Shown here piece after piece: positions 41,411 through 54,095 of a stretch of DNA of 64,000 nt. The position numbers and the translations under genes were made by a program. Origin of the DNA: Apostichopus japonicus (Eukaryota > Echinodermata > Holothuroidea > Aspidochirotida > Stichopodidae); the NCBI RefSeq assembly GCF_037975245.1, contig NC_092576.1, forward strand, positions 3,851,001 through 3,915,000, given 5' to 3'. The stretch's first letter is position 1, and the number at the start of each line of letters is the position of its first letter. Below the pieces are notes generated by a model that was given only the letters and a program-made list of their open reading frames with translations, was not told the origin of the DNA and did no database searches.

Positions 41411-42761
41411 GTGTATCTTATAACTTTACTAAATTGTGATTTAATTGCAAGTTATTCTTTATTTAGTATTTTTAGAATAGATAGTTAAATTGATGACAAG
41501 TAAATTACCAGTTTTAGTTCTGCTTAGCAACAACGAACGTTCGTCGTTCTAGCCTAACGTTATGCCATATGCATGATATGTGCAGGATACCTCATACTCA
41601 TAGGCCTAACGTGATTCAATAGGCTATGATGTGCACAAAAATTTATCTTTGTTTATTTTTGTAAAGTTCATTCTCAGAACCATTAAATGTTAACCTGAGT
41701 AGGGCTTAGCTTATTTACTGTTCAAATCGATGAAATTGTCAGGCTGAAAGTAACGGTGAACAGCGTTATAACTACGGTGGTCGGCACTGGGCGGGCCCGA
41801 TTTTCGCCCACCACTCCGGATGAAAAACACTGCTTCCGACCGGCACTAATTTCACATAAAAAAACATGCTTAAAACGTAACTATTTGTGAATAAAAGTGT
41901 TACTTGCATTAATATATCCGTCCTTAATCGTGTTTTATTTGCAATTGTACAAGAATCGTGTTTTGCAAGGACAATTTTCCTGAATGTTTGAGATTTAAAA
42001 ATCTAAAAAAACTGAAACCAAATCACAATCTAACTTGTGTATACGTGCACATTAGCGTGAACCAGAGCCTAAACATACATGAAGGCTATAATCCTACTTA
42101 TGGAGAACAGGACCTACACTCTCTAGCTAGGTGGAAAAAAATCGGTTTGCTGTAGGGCAATTTTCGCACTCCGGCGGATCTGTACATTTTTTTAGCCAGC
42201 TAGATAGTAAACATCCCTTTTCATATCATGTATCACTGGATTGGGGGTTTACAGCATTTGGTCAAGTTTTCTCGAAAGGGTGTATGACAATAACGTTTCT
42301 GGAAAAGTTTGTCCAGTACACGTGTCATGATCATACCGGGGCTGAGCTATACAGCAGCTTGAAGGTCCTCTGCTTCATACACTGCAATACGATGTGGTGA
42401 ATTGAACTGAAACTGTTTCGCAAATAAGCTTGCATAAAATTTTCACCGAATAGTCACTTATATCTCTAACCCTATGGCAGCCTAACAACACACTAAGTCA
42501 ATGGGGGAAATCAAGCCTAACCATATGTTTATTCGCTGAACCTGTGACGCAGTAGGCTGGCACTAAAATTATCCATGGTTTAGAGGGCTGTACTACTATT
42601 ATGCAGATATTAACGTTACGGCCAATGGTCTTTGTAGTTAGCATATATGTGTGGCGTAGCTTAATTGTTTAGTTTGACTTTTGGTATGTCAACATGGGTT
42701 TTCTGTAGTTTTTGGAGGCATATTTTTAATGCAAATGGCTAATTCCCATTTTCAATTGTAG

Positions 42762-45700
42762 TTGCGTACCACTCGTTGAACAAGGCTAACAATGTACAAG
42801 GCGCAGGTAAAGGCTATACTTATGTGCTGTTTTTATCAGACTTTCGAGTAGCCCATTGTCACAATCATTGATAAGTGACTAAGAAATTTTACTTATGAGG
42901 TTTGATAACGAGGAAGATTTGCAAGAATTATATATAGTATTGACTCTCGGACATTTGGTAGTGGCGGATTTTAGAGTATAAGGCAATTGTATTAATGTTT
43001 AGAGGGAGATAAAATTGGACTATATTTCATTAAAAAATGCCAGATTTCTAGTTTCGAGTGAAATTCAATTAACCTATGCGAATTGTATCCATCGATATTT
43101 GGATTAGTCTCATTCTGTTGGTGTATGTAAGAAACAAAAAGTGAATTCATCAATCCCATTAACACATTTGAAAATCAAGGGCACTACGGTCAATGGCAGG
43201 TTGTTCCTACTAGGCAGAAACCGTACTGAGCCCTATATTTGTTATCCAAAATTTAAATTCTTTTAAAGTATTATACTTTTTTGGGTCAACTATGCTCTTT
43301 ATTCTTTTTTTGGCAATTGCACTTTTTATGCCAATTAAGATCTCTAGTGATGTCAAGAGTGAAGAATTCCTAAACACTTCCTGATAAATTTGAATTTGTT
43401 AGTGATTTTTCAGAATGCTGTTGGGTGTGATCATGTTGAGTGCCAAATCATGCCACAGTAATGACTGTTTCTGCCTTCATGATATTGTGGGGAAATGTCA
43501 ATGATGTAATGGCTTCAAATAAGAAGAAATTACATGACTGAACAGCATTGGCAATTTAGCACTCAGCCTGTGACACCCCAGAAATATTGAAATTTTAGCT
43601 GCTCCTGCACTAACACCCACTAGAAGTAACCTTTATATTCAACTGGATTTTTTCCCTCACAACCAATAATGTAAATATCAGTGAATGGTGTGCAAGTAGG
43701 TTTATTTGTCAAACCCTGAAATTGATATTTCTGTATATTTATTTCCAACAGGTAAGCAAAGAAGAGGGCATCCATGATTTGTTTATAGCTCCATGGTTGT
43801 AGGAAGGTCTTATGAAGTATGGAAAATCTGTACTACTTAAGGTGTGCCAGTCGATGAAGAGAAAGGATGAGGTCTTTTCCTGGGCAGTTGATGAGATGCA
43901 AGGGCAACGAGATGAGCAGAGTAAGAAGGGTACATTCCATTATTTGGTTATTTATTAATATTCAGTGAGGAAGTGTTGAATGACTTATCTCTTTGATTTA
44001 ATAGAGCCCAAGTCGGGAATGGTTTAAAGATTCAGGTAACATGGAATTAGAGGAGGGACTTAACCTTAGATGTAATGTTGCACAGTAAACCAGTATTTGA
44101 AAAAATATTGGTAATTACCAGTTCAAGCAAGGTACGATACCACAAAAATGAAAGGACCGAAGTACCATCAGTGGCTATACTTATGAAATAGTGTAACTGG
44201 TGATAGCATGTATTACACATACACTATATCACATAGTTCTGAAGACAAAGTAAAGTATGTTGCTTATTTATCTTTTTTTGGGAACCCAAGTATTTCTGTG
44301 AAAACACTGTATTATCGGGTACCATTTTTGTCAGTACAACTAGTACTTGTTTTCAACAGTACCATGCAATTTCACTCAGATGGGTTCATCAGCACGAAAG
44401 CAAGCATCAAATAGTGGATCCTAAATAATTGAAGCAGACATTTTGCCTGTCATGTTTATGACACACATGTTTATGATTGCTTGTGTGGTGCTTCCCGGGT
44501 CAGTACTAAAAAGGAATCCTGATCAATGAAGGGAGATTATTTTGCTGTCATTTTGTACAGGTTATATCAGCAGAGCTCTGACAAGGTTTATAATAGTTAC
44601 ATTGTTATGAATTGCAATAAAGTCCTGGTGAGAAGGAGCCATGTTATGAATTCGTATGAAGTCCACGAAGCGGCTATCCTGAGGTTTGTCCGATTTAACA
44701 AGAACACAAGGTGCTGCAGAACAATAAAGACGAAGCGTTATTCAGAAACATTAAAATTTCAATGTATAAGAGAAGTAACCGACTTTATGTGGGTATCATT
44801 GTCATTGTACACATCTAATTATAATTCTTATTTATTTTGTCAACAGATGCCACTGCTGTTGCTGCTGTGCTTGGTATTCCATTGCTGTTGAAGGAGAAAA
44901 TAAAAAGCTTCCTGATATTTGCTGATGAAAGTGTAAGGACATATTAACCCTTCAAGTCCCATGGGATCTTGTCATAATTGATTTGCAAGTGCACTTTTCA
45001 AAAAATTAAAACTAGACTTTACCAGTTCGCTACGTTACAGGACTGTTGGTGTCATTCGAAAGAGCTAATCTTTTTTCAGAAAATGACACTTTTTTATTGG
45101 GGGGGGGGATATTGAATACTGCCCTCCACCACACAAGGGCAGTCCGGACAAAGGGGGAAAAGTTCCCCTTTACAGTGTTGGATATATATATATATATATA
45201 TATATTTCACTTGGGAACAATGGCAGTTTTTTGACAAAATATGAATGAAAATTAGACAAAATTGGCATAAAATCCAACAAAGTTTGCTTGAAATTCTGAT
45301 GTAACCTCAAAAGCCAAAAAAGGGTCAAGTACCAAAAAATCGAAATTTTGAAAAACAAGTCTCTAGGATCAAGGGCATGTAGTGTGGGGGAAACTTCTGC
45401 CAGCCATGTTAAGTCCGCCATTCAGTGGGGTGGGGTGCTGGGGAACTGCATGAGGTTCTTGTTGTATTCGCCATTGTGTGCCCTTTTTCAACACAAAGTG
45501 CCCCTTTTGTGGGGATTTGTCCCCTGCCCTATTCCCATGTAGGCGTCCCTCTTTGTACATTCTTTTACCAAAAGAATATATGTGGATGCCTTTATGATCT
45601 GTAGATAGCTCCTAATGTTTTTATTAGTGATATATATGGTCAATTCCATTTAAACTTAGCATGGTGGCATTGGTATAAACATTTGCCATTTTAATTTGTT

Positions 45701-46955
45701 CAGATTAATTTTCATGAGTGGACAGGGACAGCAATGAATTTCCTACAAAACGCTTGTAAATCTCATGAGAAGTAATGTGATGGGTGTTAAACCAAAATTA
45801 ATAGCCAGTTTGAATTTCATCTTGAAAGCAAATGTTTTTTCATGGTATTTGGAAACAACAGTTGGCACTAACTGAAGGTGAAGAGTTGGTCTCTGAAAAT
45901 GTAGGCCATGTGATCATACCTTTGACGCATAAGGAACAGTTGTGCAAAAAATATGACCTGTAAAACTGTTCATAATCTAAGCACATTAGTATTATAATTC
46001 TCTTATCAATATATGTGTGGAGTGTATGGTTTTGGCAGATTGTTTTGTGATTTTATTGTTACTTTTGAATTGTCCAGGGTTAGTGTTAGAACTAATTTTT
46101 AACAGAGAAAACAAATTTTCCAAACTTAAATGCAGCTTGATTGGTTGGGATTTATTTTACTTGTCGTGAAACTGCATGCAGCTAGACAACAGCCATTTTG
46201 CTTAAAATCACACTTGAATGGGAATTTAAAAAAGTGGTGTAGAAAGCCAAATTATTTCAGGTTCAAGTAGGGTGACTAAAAGCCACATTGATACCAATAA
46301 TCACCTGTACCATACCATACCATGTAAAATATTATGGTGTATTTTCTTGCTTATAGAATGAAGACCCCAAGCCTCTACATCAGGGGAAATGGTGCCACTT
46401 ATGGAGAATCAACCTGCTTTACAATATTTGTTGATGGGGAAGAAGTTGGATCTTGCAGTCTGCTGATTTCGGATTTGTCTTCATACATTGCATCGTTTTA
46501 CGTTTTCGACTTAGCTTACCCCACTATTTGAAAGAAGACCATGGTATTCATTCAGAAAATCATCTTAAGCATTAATGACAATTTTAAGTTAGACCTTTCC
46601 ATTCTAAGTGTGTTGGAGAGGGTTAATCAAAACCTCTAGGTGTAAAAACAAGAATAGACCTCTGACTGTTGTCGTTTGTCTGCTGTTAAAACGAAATTAT
46701 CATACTTTTTAACTAGTTGATACTTAAAATGAAATTCATAATAAGATTTAAATATTTAGCCCTCTACATCAAGGGAAATGGTCCCACTTGTGCAGAATAA
46801 ACCCACTTTACAATATTTGATGGGGAAGAAGTTGGCTCTAGCAGTTGGTTGATTTCAGCTCTGTCAGCATACATAGCATCATACTATGTTTTCAACTTGG
46901 CTTATCCCACTGTTTGTAAGAAGACCATGGTCTTCATCCAGAAAATCATACAGTA
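42762..46955 (+). pseudogene. Decayed multi-exon gene carried by the transposon
   Basis: Four exon-like blocks with AG and GT borders and matching phases can be read: 42762-42806 (coding from ATG 42792), 43752-43920, 44847-44932 and 46357-about 46574. Joined in frame they give MYKAQ, VSKEEGIHDLFIAPWL, a TAG stop, EGLMKYGKSVLLKVCQ, then ATAVAAVLGIPLLLKEK and FLIFADES. The last block reads LYIRGNGATYGESTCF then a hydrophobic SSYIASFYVFDLAYP and, past a TGA, KKTMVFIQK. It needs a one-base shift from the previous exon. A second, diverged copy of the last exon lies at about 46760-46955 and has TGT where the first has TGA. From memory, the YVF-x-L-x-YP...FIQ ending resembles high-copy uncharacterised proteins in fish and invertebrate genomes. 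That link is unverified, and the function is unknown. Confidence 0.55.
46760..46955 (+). repeat. Tandem second copy of the transposon gene's last exon
   Basis: Closely matches 46366-46570 (ctctacatcaaggg, gatggggaagaagttgg, cagcatacatagcatcatac, aagaagaccatggtcttcat). It has its own TAA stop early and a 1-codon deletion (ttgatggggaa against tttgttgatggggaa). It keeps a Cys codon at the position where the upstream copy has a stop. Confidence 0.75.
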
Positions 46956-47870
46956 TTTTCTGGTCAACTTCACACTTGTTGTGTAGCAGTACATTTTAAA
47001 GCAAGGATTTGAGTCATGACATGACATGTTTTTAATAGAACTTTGACTTTTCAGTTCTTATTAAAATGTATTTGTCCATTATCTATGAGTGGACATACTG
47101 CTGTATAATTTTTATATCAATATATATATTGTATTTTCAATCCTCTGACACAATTTGGTGATTGGGACAGCCATTTGGGTGGGACCAACTTGTTTAAAAT
47201 ATATGCATCCCTTGAAACAGTTCTCTGAAAATATTGGCTTAATCTGACAAAGTTTTTTTTAATGATTGAACCATGGGAGAAATATCACCCCATTCTAGCT
47301 GTAACACTCCTATTGAGGCTTTTCATGTATGCTTTTCAAGATATGTTATAGCAATAAATGAGTCTGGTAAAATAAAGCCATGATTTCTGTATTTCTTATT
47401 CAAACATACCTTTTCAACCTTGCAATAGGATTTCCTTCATTTACCCCACAAGATTGCCCAATTTGTTTTTTTTTTTCTGGGAGGGGGGGGGGGAGGGGGT
47501 CGGATTGTATTAGCAACAGCCAGCAGGAACCCTGAGTGAAACTTACAGATTTTATGCACACGAAGATCTCCACACAAACTGGAGGCCAAAAACATCCGCT
47601 AAAGTGAAATCAAAATCGTGATGGATGGCGCATTAGTCTAATGACTAATGAATAACAGGTCAAGTGCTGTGCAGGACTAATTTTGGAAGTCACCAGACTA
47701 AATGAATGGTCATATGACTACGATATATTAGTCACTTGACTAGTTTAGCTAATTAGTCATACGACTAATCTTTGCTGGTTAGTCATTTGACTAATTTTAA
47801 TTAGGCGTACGAAGCACTGTGCAGGACTAATTTTAATTAGTCAATTTGACTAACTTAGATTAACAGTGTA

Positions 47871-48481
47871 CCTATTACTGAGGAGTTCACTTACCTGGGC
47901 AGCACTGTCAGACACGATGGAGGTGCAGGCAAAGACATTAAGAACCGTCTTAATAAAGCCAGAAATGCATTCAGAATGCTCAATAATATATGGAGATCAC
48001 AGCAGTACAGCACCAAGGCCAAGCTAAAATTGTACCAGAGCTGCGTCCTTTCCACTCTTCTGTACGGCTCGGAATGCTGGAGAATGACGAAAGTCGACCT
48101 CAATAAGCTGTCAGTCTTCCACTCAAAGAGTCTAAGAAGAATATGTCGCATTTTCTGGCCAAACACCATTTCAAACGAAGCACTATATATGCCCAATGCC
48201 ATCAAGACAGCATGGAGAACATCATCATGAGAAGAAGGTGGAGATGGATCGGACATGTAATGAGAAAGAGCATGGATGACATCACACGAACAGCCCTCCA
48301 CTGGACACCAGAAGGCAAAAGAAAGAGGGGACGTCCTAAAAACACTTGGCGAAGAACTGTGCAAGGGGAGATTAAAGACCTGAACCACACATGGGGTTCC
48401 ATACAAAAATTAGCCCAGGATCGGAAGGAGTGGAAGACTTTTGTTGCTGCCCTATGTGCCAAGAGGCATAATGGGCAGTAA
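47871..48481 (+). pseudogene. LINE reverse transcriptase C-terminal fragment, frameshifted
   Basis: Starts PITEEFTYLGS, the conserved F-T-Y-L-G-S block after the RT palm. It continues through RLNKARNAFRMLNNIWRS, VLSTLLYGSECWRMTK and LRRICRIFWPNTISNEALY. A frameshift between about 48190 and 48225 then moves to the next frame, which carries RRRWRWIGHVMRKSM, GKRKRGRPKNTWRR and the stop after AKRHNGQ. These are the usual C-terminal blocks of invertebrate endonuclease-reverse transcriptases. The shift and the 5' truncation make it non-functional. ORFs on the minus strand here are shadows. Confidence 0.9.
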
Positions 48482-48507
48482 GTAGTAGTAGTAAGTTGGG
48501 GATACAA

Positions 48508-49940
48508 AGATGAAATCGCTTACAAGAGAGGGGAGGACGGTTTCTTAATGATCAGCCATTAAGAGCTCCGGATTGCAAATGGTACGGCGTCTCAGCAGGA
48601 GGGGGGGGGGGTGGTAAGGCCTTACTGTCACATTTATGAAAAGGCGGGGAGTCACGTGTTCTCTTTCCTGATTTAAAGCCCATTTATGATGATGTGTAAT
48701 TATGCCATTTTACTTCCCGAGAATCATATTGTAATACATTTATGTAATCCATATGGCTATGTTAGTTAGTTTATACAGCGACATCATGCGATAAACTAAT
48801 CCAGTTTGCCCAGTGAGATATGGACGCCAAATTACACTGGCCTCAGTTCTCGATCTGAAAGAATTAATTAAATTTGAATTAGAAATGAAAAATAGGATAT
48901 CCTGCAGGGATCGAAAATTAACATGAAACACAAGAATGGCTGTTGACCGAGGAAAATGAGGAAACAAGAGCAAGAGAGTAATATGGAAGGATGAGTTACT
49001 TGATGTAAGCCTAGGATTGGTTCGAGCAAAATGTTATGCTTCACATATTTCATTCTCGCCAAAAAATGAAAAAAAGCTACCAGGTCATGACAGTAACGAC
49101 CATCTACATGTTAGTGGATATACCATGAAAGTATGAGGCCTTAAGTTACGATATTTAATAATGTAAGCTATGTGACAATTTTACACAATTATATATTTTA
49201 ATAATCTTGTTTATTTGTGTAACGACAAACTCTATACACTGTGAACGCAACCAGCTCTGACACAGTGCTTATACAATGACAGTATACGTAAAGGCAAATC
49301 ACAATAGGGTATTGGTCCATTATCACAGACGTGGAAGTTTCCCACACCTCTCTTCAAACCTGTATGCAGGAATGCAACAACGCAATACTTCTTTGGTTTA
49401 AGCCCCTAGGATAAAGTCAATGGACGACTCAGATAGTATATTACAAAAAAAGTGCTAATTTAGCTTACATAAATACCTTACATGTATGTCTATGTGTTTG
49501 CCGCATATCTACACTAACCAAACTTAGTTTGAAGAACAGAAACGGTAAAATCTATAACCATTTTGCATCTAAGCACCCTCCATTTATCAAAAGTTCACCT
49601 CTTCTAGGTAAGACCCCTTTTCTGTATAGCTTGTTGTAACGTGTGTAATGGCATTGTCTCGATGCACTAACTGATCATGAGTTAAGAGCGTGATATGTTT
49701 AAAGTATCACGGTATTTACATATAATAGGTTCACTTAGCTAATGTAGGTACGGTTTATCTGATTATAAATTAACGGTGTATTGTATGTTGATTTTACTTA
49801 TCTGGTGGCCGACTGGTGGTGGACTTTGACCAAAAGCTACACCCATTGTTCACATGACAGAATTATCTGAGTCAACTCGTCGACGCTAGGAGATATTGCA
49901 CACAGCACTACAGTGTGTTTCATCAGCACAGCACTACAAA
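48508..49940. other. Non-coding interval, 5' flank of the zinc transporter gene
   Basis: No gene seen. A G run lies at 48601-48612. The part next to 49941 is presumed promoter and 5' UTR, but I see no clear TATA box or initiator. An in-frame TTG at 49896 extends the open frame upstream of the chosen ATG without adding a meaningful domain. Confidence 0.5.
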
Positions 49941-52900
49941 ATGAGGGCCGTGTGCAGCTTTGCGACGATTGTTCTTGTCTTAATAGAATTATCGACAAAA
50001 GGGTTAACTTTACAAAATATCAACAATGATAGAGATTTACGGGAATTTCAAAGCAGTCATGAACATGAACATCCGTTTGTAGATGTTAACATCTGCATTC
50101 TCAATACAGAACAGGAGGCGTGGCAAAATGGCGGCTACGTGGCAGATATGACGCACAGTGATGTGGAACTTACAGTCAAAATTCTTCTCAAACAGTTCGG
50201 CTGCTCGGATGGAATTGGTGAAAATTTGAGTGAATTTTGTAATCAGGTATGTTGTTTTTGAAATGTAACATTTTCACAATGCTCTTGAAATGAAATGTCT
50301 CTTTTTCTCTGTTTTGCTATCGGTATATTCGACGAATTATGAGAAACTTGATTGTTAGTAAGTAAATTCATTTCATGAAACTGCAAGACTAATAACTCTT
50401 CCTTTATTTAAAACAAGATATTATAAAACTTACTCTAAGAAAAATAGGCTAATCAAGATAAACGATGTTATGAAATAGAATCATCGACGAAAAATAAATC
50501 TGTGATTTGCCATCTGTTTCGTTAAACACATTTGTATAATGTTTTCTTTACTGGTCTATCTATCTTTTTTTTTGGCAGTGTGCCATGAACATCACTGATC
50601 ACGTGTTTGCGCTGGTTAGCCATGACAATGATCTCATAACAGAATCGGAATTTGAAGATGCTACCATGACCTTGTTTTACCTGTTTTCCTTGAATAACAT
50701 CCAATCAACGTGCAATATGAGTCTATGGTTGACCTCTTTGGAGAACTACCAAACCGCTTTACTTAAAACTGACGGGACGGAAAATGTCTTGACAGAGGAA
50801 GAATTGGATATTATTTTAGAGCAGATGAATCAGAACTACTCCCCCGAAACATTATCAAAGGTAAGATTGAAACACTACAGCAAGAGACTAATATCAAGAT
50901 AAGCTGCTGCTTAGATTATATTATTCCGGAATCATGTTCATTATTTATATATCTGCCGACTATGCTGTGTTACTCGCTTGTATATATATTTATACCATTG
51001 TTTGACATGTCCAAGTATTAAAGTAAAGTGTTCTCCTGTCTACGGACGTTCCTGTATATTCCATTCAGTCGAAGGCACCCGTGATCAAATATTCTATTTT
51101 GAGAGTCGTTAAAACTATTTTTTTTTGGTAAGAACTGACTTTAATTGAGATATAGAAATGTCCATAAAGTCAGAAATAAGCATGTCAAAATAATAATTTA
51201 AAAATGGGAGAAATTATACGACTTAATCTTAATACACGGAACTCTAACTGCATGCCTGCTTCAAGCACGTGGCCGATACACTGAATGTATAAAGTACGTA
51301 CAGCTCATATATGCAATGTTAAGGGCACGTGTCGTAAAATGTTACATTCTTTTAATCATTCTCATTTCAGTGTTTCGATGTCGAATCATTATTTAGCCTC
51401 ACTGTAGATGACCACGAAGCAGGAGCAACCAGAGATGAGATGAATAAATTATCCTCCTTCTGCATATCATATCTGGTCCAGGGATTCTGTATAGGATCAC
51501 CGACGCTAGTTGATCCCTATGCGTTTGTGGAAGACGTCTTTGACCAGTATGGATCCCAAGGGATCGTCAGTGAAGAAGGTATGGTTCAATGTACTAATGA
51601 AAATGATGAACATAAATGAATATAATGAACATAAATACATAAACTGAATCGGTTAATTGTGGAAGATAGTATGGATCCCAAGGGATCGTCAGTGAAGACG
51701 GTATGGTTCAATGTACTAAATGAAAATGATGAACATAAATGAACATAATGACCATAAATACATACACTGAATCGGTTGATTGTGGAAGATAGTATGGATC
51801 CAAAAGGATCATCATTGAAGAAGGTATGTGTAAATGTACAAATGAGAATGAAAAAATGTCAGCAAATCCGCCCTTTAGTAAGACTGCCGTTCATTTCTCG
51901 TCACTGCCCACGTCTTCCCCTTTCAAGGTCATGATTCTGGAACATTAGCCTGTGTGTTACGTAATCAACTCGTCAAGCCAAAGGAGACAAGCGTGGATAA
52001 GTCACTGGCACAGCTAAACATTTCCCCGCGATATACAGCGAGAGCCTATTAAAATTCCCGAGGCAGGTACACTGTTGTGGCAGTGGTATAACAGGGCGTG
52101 GGTTGCAAAATCTCGCATTATTAGCACAATGAGGAATTCCTTCTTGGTAGTATGACGTAATTAGACAACCACTTTAGTATTTTGAACATATCTGTCATTA
52201 GAAACAACTATCTACTATGACGTCATCAATATCGAGCTGATAAATTCACTCACAGGAAGAGATAAAATTAGTGCTATAATACAGGAGAGGCAATTAGCGA
52301 GTAATAACTGGTTTTGAATTTCAATAAAGATTAAAGAATACAAGAACATAATAACGATGAGATATGTGTTCGGTTAAGCTTAGAATACAGAGATTTAGTG
52401 ATATGAATGTCACATGTTAAGCGATAGCAAAATGTATACCACACACGATACTCAATAAGGAAATGATTTCTTTTCAAATAGACTTTGAAGAAATGCTGAC
52501 AGCACTGGGTGTCGGTGGCCCACCGCATGAACATGAACATGTTCATACCAAGCGCAGTGCTCAGTACGAAGGTAAAACAGGACGATTTGTGAGGGCGGCA
52601 GACCATCAACATCCAAACATATCAGAAATTGAGAATGTGACAATAACGGTTGGTTGCGATCTTATAAGTTCACGTAATTGTGAATTCATTAACCACTTTT
52701 TCTATTAATACGCAGAGTTTGATGTCAAGCTTAGCTGAAAGGCTGTTCGCCTATATGAACATGTTTAATATGTAGAACATTTCGATAGTGTCTGTTGACA
52801 AATAACATGTTTCATAACAAAATTTATATAGAATACGTAAAAACAAACTTATTTTATGAATAGTTAGGTTTCGTTCCATTAATAGTGATAATTAACATTT

Positions 52901-53806
52901 ACTTTAATACTCAATTTAGTATTTTAAGAAAATCTGAAGAAATATATTTGATCTGATTTTTTTTCTTCCAGTGTTTCAATAGTGAGGAGCTTTGGGATAT
53001 TTACGGCATCGAACATGAAATTGGAATGACTGAAAACGAATTCCAAGACCTGTGTCCATCTTTAATTCAGCAATTATTACGTCAACCATGTAACACAGAA
53101 GCTACAACTGACAGCCAGGATTTATCTGCTAAAGGTAATGATCATTTATGTACAATACAGCACACAGAGATGTTAACTTTACTATTGGAGTTTACAGACA
53201 AATGCTGCAAAGTTGTCATTTCTTTCTGTTTTTGTCTCGTTCATATTTTTAATATTCTATTTTAAATCATTGGCTGCTACATAGATCGAGCGCACATGTT
53301 ACGAACATATACAGCGCTGTGGAAGTATCTATCTATACCTCTTTAATAAATGTTTGGTCATAGGTCAACATATTCTTGACCACAACGCTTTGTTTTAGCT
53401 AAATTTTGATGATGCTGTTGTAACACGCATTGTGTTTGGAAATCTGTTGCTTACAGTTTACGTCTATATAACCGATCTCTCAAAAATTCTTTATCAGCAT
53501 AAATTTAATATCTACTCGTCAACATTACTTTTCACTTTCAATGCGCTAACTCACTTGTAATAATCTTCATTATTGAAACGACAGATAGAAGGTTGCATGA
53601 GTGAAATGTATTTTGTTTTCTTGCAGTTTGGATATATAGTTCCTTGTCGGTATTCATCATCAGCCTTGCCTCTATTTTAGGCGGTCTTCTGTTTCCGTGT
53701 CTTCCGTCAAAGTTTTACGAGAAATTTCTAAACTCTCTCATCTCGCTAGCCGTAGCGGTACTCGTAGGCGACGCTATTATTCATCTTCTGCCGTTGGTAA
53801 GCACAA

Positions 53807-53869
<63 letters not shown>

Positions 53870-54016
53870 ATATATCTATCTATATATCTATATATATATG
53901 TTTATCTAAACATAGATATATATCTATATATATATATCTAAATAAATATATATATGTATATATTTATATATATACATTAAATATACATACATAACTATAC
54001 TATATATATATATACA

Positions 54017-54095
<79 letters not shown>

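Larger units (their letters stand above)
40771..47868. mobile_element. 7.1-kb DNA transposon, CACTA/EnSpm-like, TA target site
   Basis: Begins cactgtaaattttaattagt and ends in the inverted form ttagattaacagtg. TA is duplicated on each side (40769-40770 and 47869-47870). The first ~180 bp and last ~200 bp are packed with ttagtca/tgactaa motifs in both orientations, including the phrase aggactaattttaattag twice near the right end. Terminal CACTG plus clustered subterminal motifs is typical of CACTA/EnSpm transposons, where they bind transposase. The 2-bp TA target also fits Tc1-like or other superfamilies. No transposase was recognised. The interior holds a decayed multi-exon gene on the plus strand and G-rich segments near 45083 and 47480. 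Confidence 0.8.
40525..48507 (+). mobile_element. 5'-truncated LINE retrotransposon, split by a later DNA transposon
   Basis: The 13-bp sequence gttggggatacaa flanks the element at 40525-40537 and 48495-48507, a typical LINE target duplication. LINE sequence is 40538-40770 and 47869-48494, about 860 bp in all. It starts inside the reverse transcriptase domain, so the 5' part is missing. The 3' end is a short (GTA)n tail right after the ORF stop. The protein fragments read as the C-terminal part of an endonuclease-reverse transcriptase of the kind common in invertebrate genomes, probably RTE-like or CR1-like. The clade is not certain without a search. Confidence 0.9.

Noticed and set aside
41958-42400. 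Two ORFs of 65 and 89 codons in the transposon
   Set aside because: They do not fit the phase-consistent exon chain and show no family features.
47891-48507. Minus-strand ORFs of 171 and 101 codons
   Set aside because: Antisense shadows of the LINE reverse transcriptase fragment.
49896-49940. Upstream in-frame start for the zinc transporter
   Set aside because: The codon at 49896 is TTG; the ATG at 49941 begins a proper signal peptide.
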